Shown here piece by piece: positions 5,053 through 5,500 of a stretch of 5,500 bases of DNA (position 1 is its first letter; every line of letters begins with the position of its first letter). The translations under genes and the position numbers were made by a program. The notes beneath the pieces were generated by a model that saw nothing but the letters and a program-made list of their open reading frames with translations, did no database searches and had not been told where the DNA came from. The stretch is from JANWWM01 sp046719715 (lineage in GTDB: Bacteria > Bacteroidota > Chlorobiia > Chlorobiales > Thermochlorobacteraceae), in the NCBI GenBank assembly GCA_046719715.1, contig JBDNCJ010000107.1, positions 1 to 5,500 on the forward strand. The letters are read 5' to 3'.

Positions 5053-5500
5053 ATGGCAAAGGTAAAAAATCCTTTCGGCGAAACGGAAGCACGCTCCTTC
5101 AAAGATGAAATTGCACGCTATGCGTCTGCGCCGCAAAAGTTGGAAATGGCTCTTGAAAAACTCTCGGGCGCGAAACTACGCTGGAAGCCGAATCCGAAAA
5201 AGTGGTCTATTCGCGAAACCCTCATGCACTTAGCCGATTCAGAAGTGATTGCGGTTGCACGCATGAATCTCATTATTGCCTCTGGCGCAACGCCGCCTAC
5301 GCTTGTGGCTTACGACCAAGATAAACTTGCCGAGCGCGCACAATACAATTCGCAAGATGAACTTCTGGCACTTTCGCTCTTCAAAGCCTTGCGCAAACAT
5401 CAGACGGCAATTCTCAAAAGTTTGACCGATGATGTCTTTGAAAAATTTGGTATGCACGAAGAGCGCGGTAAAGTAACCCTTGCCGACCTCGTCGCGCACT
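5053..5500 (+). CDS. DinB-superfamily protein (YfiT/DinB_2-like), 3' end outside window
   Basis: The plus-strand frame is open from ATG at 5053 to the right edge: 149 codons, no stop. The protein is the four-helix-bundle type of the DinB/YfiT superfamily. Residues 27-46 form the first helix (PQKLEMALEKLSG). They are followed by the hallmark WKPNPKKWSIRETLMHLADSE (44-64) with the first putative metal ligand His59, then ARMNLIIASG, a PTLVAYDQD turn, and a third helix with LFKALRKHQ. The final GMHEERGKVTLADLVAH approaches the C-terminal His-rich helix that carries the other metal ligands, which are cut off. Members bind divalent metal, and some act as bacillithiol- or mycothiol-dependent transferases; others have no known role. 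No Shine-Dalgarno is seen before the start. Family assignment is strong; the reaction is not known. Confidence 0.88.
   Translation, partial: MAKVKNPFGETEARSFKDEIARYASAPQKLEMALEKLSGAKLRWKPNPKKWSIRETLMHLADSEVIAVARMNLIIASGATPPTLVAYDQDKLAERAQYNSQDELLALSLFKALRKHQTAILKSLTDDVFEKFGMHEERGKVTLADLVAH

Noticed and set aside
5239..5499. Minus-strand 86-residue frame at the right edge
   Set aside because: Antisense shadow of the DinB-like gene, whose conserved WSIRETLMHLADSE block makes the plus strand the coding one.

Overview
The window looks like a bacterial chromosome of roughly balanced base composition. Several things suggest the FCB group (Bacteroidota/Chlorobiota-like): a LytTR-type response regulator, a membrane-anchored penicillin-acylase-family hydrolase, mostly weak Shine-Dalgarno sequences, and AT-rich TTTTGAA tracts before several starts. 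This assignment is an inference. No RNA gene, insertion sequence, CRISPR array or clear phage gene is visible.

Left part, minus strand: a 64-residue small protein (858-664) and, 31 bases on, a secreted protein with a clear signal peptide and a strong ribosome binding site. The secreted protein starts at 632 and runs off the left edge, so it is partial. A 228-base divergent regulatory region (859-1086) separates this pair from the main gene. It holds a sigma70-like promoter candidate, two perfect short tandem repeats, two inverted repeats and a 27-codon leader ORF. The leader's stop overlaps an internal ATG of the next gene in an ATGA arrangement.

Centre, plus strand: one 851-residue Ntn-hydrolase of the penicillin/AHL acylase family (1087-3642). 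It has an N-terminal membrane anchor and an intact Gly-Ser autoprocessing site. Tail to tail with it, only one base away, lies a 56-residue minus-strand gene (3814-3644). Its start overlaps, by ATGA, the stop of what looks like the leftover C-terminus of a lost partner gene.

Right part: a minus-strand pair, a four-helix DUF486 membrane protein followed 12 bases later by a LytTR response regulator with no kinase in view. A DinB-superfamily gene is transcribed divergently on the plus strand and is cut by the right edge.

The genes do not form one pathway. The acylase could act on amide-linked compounds in the envelope (antibiotics, acyl-homoserine lactones, other N-acyl compounds), but nothing here fixes the substrate. 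The points most worth a second look are the acylase leader region and the apparently decayed two-gene module between 3644 and about 3890.
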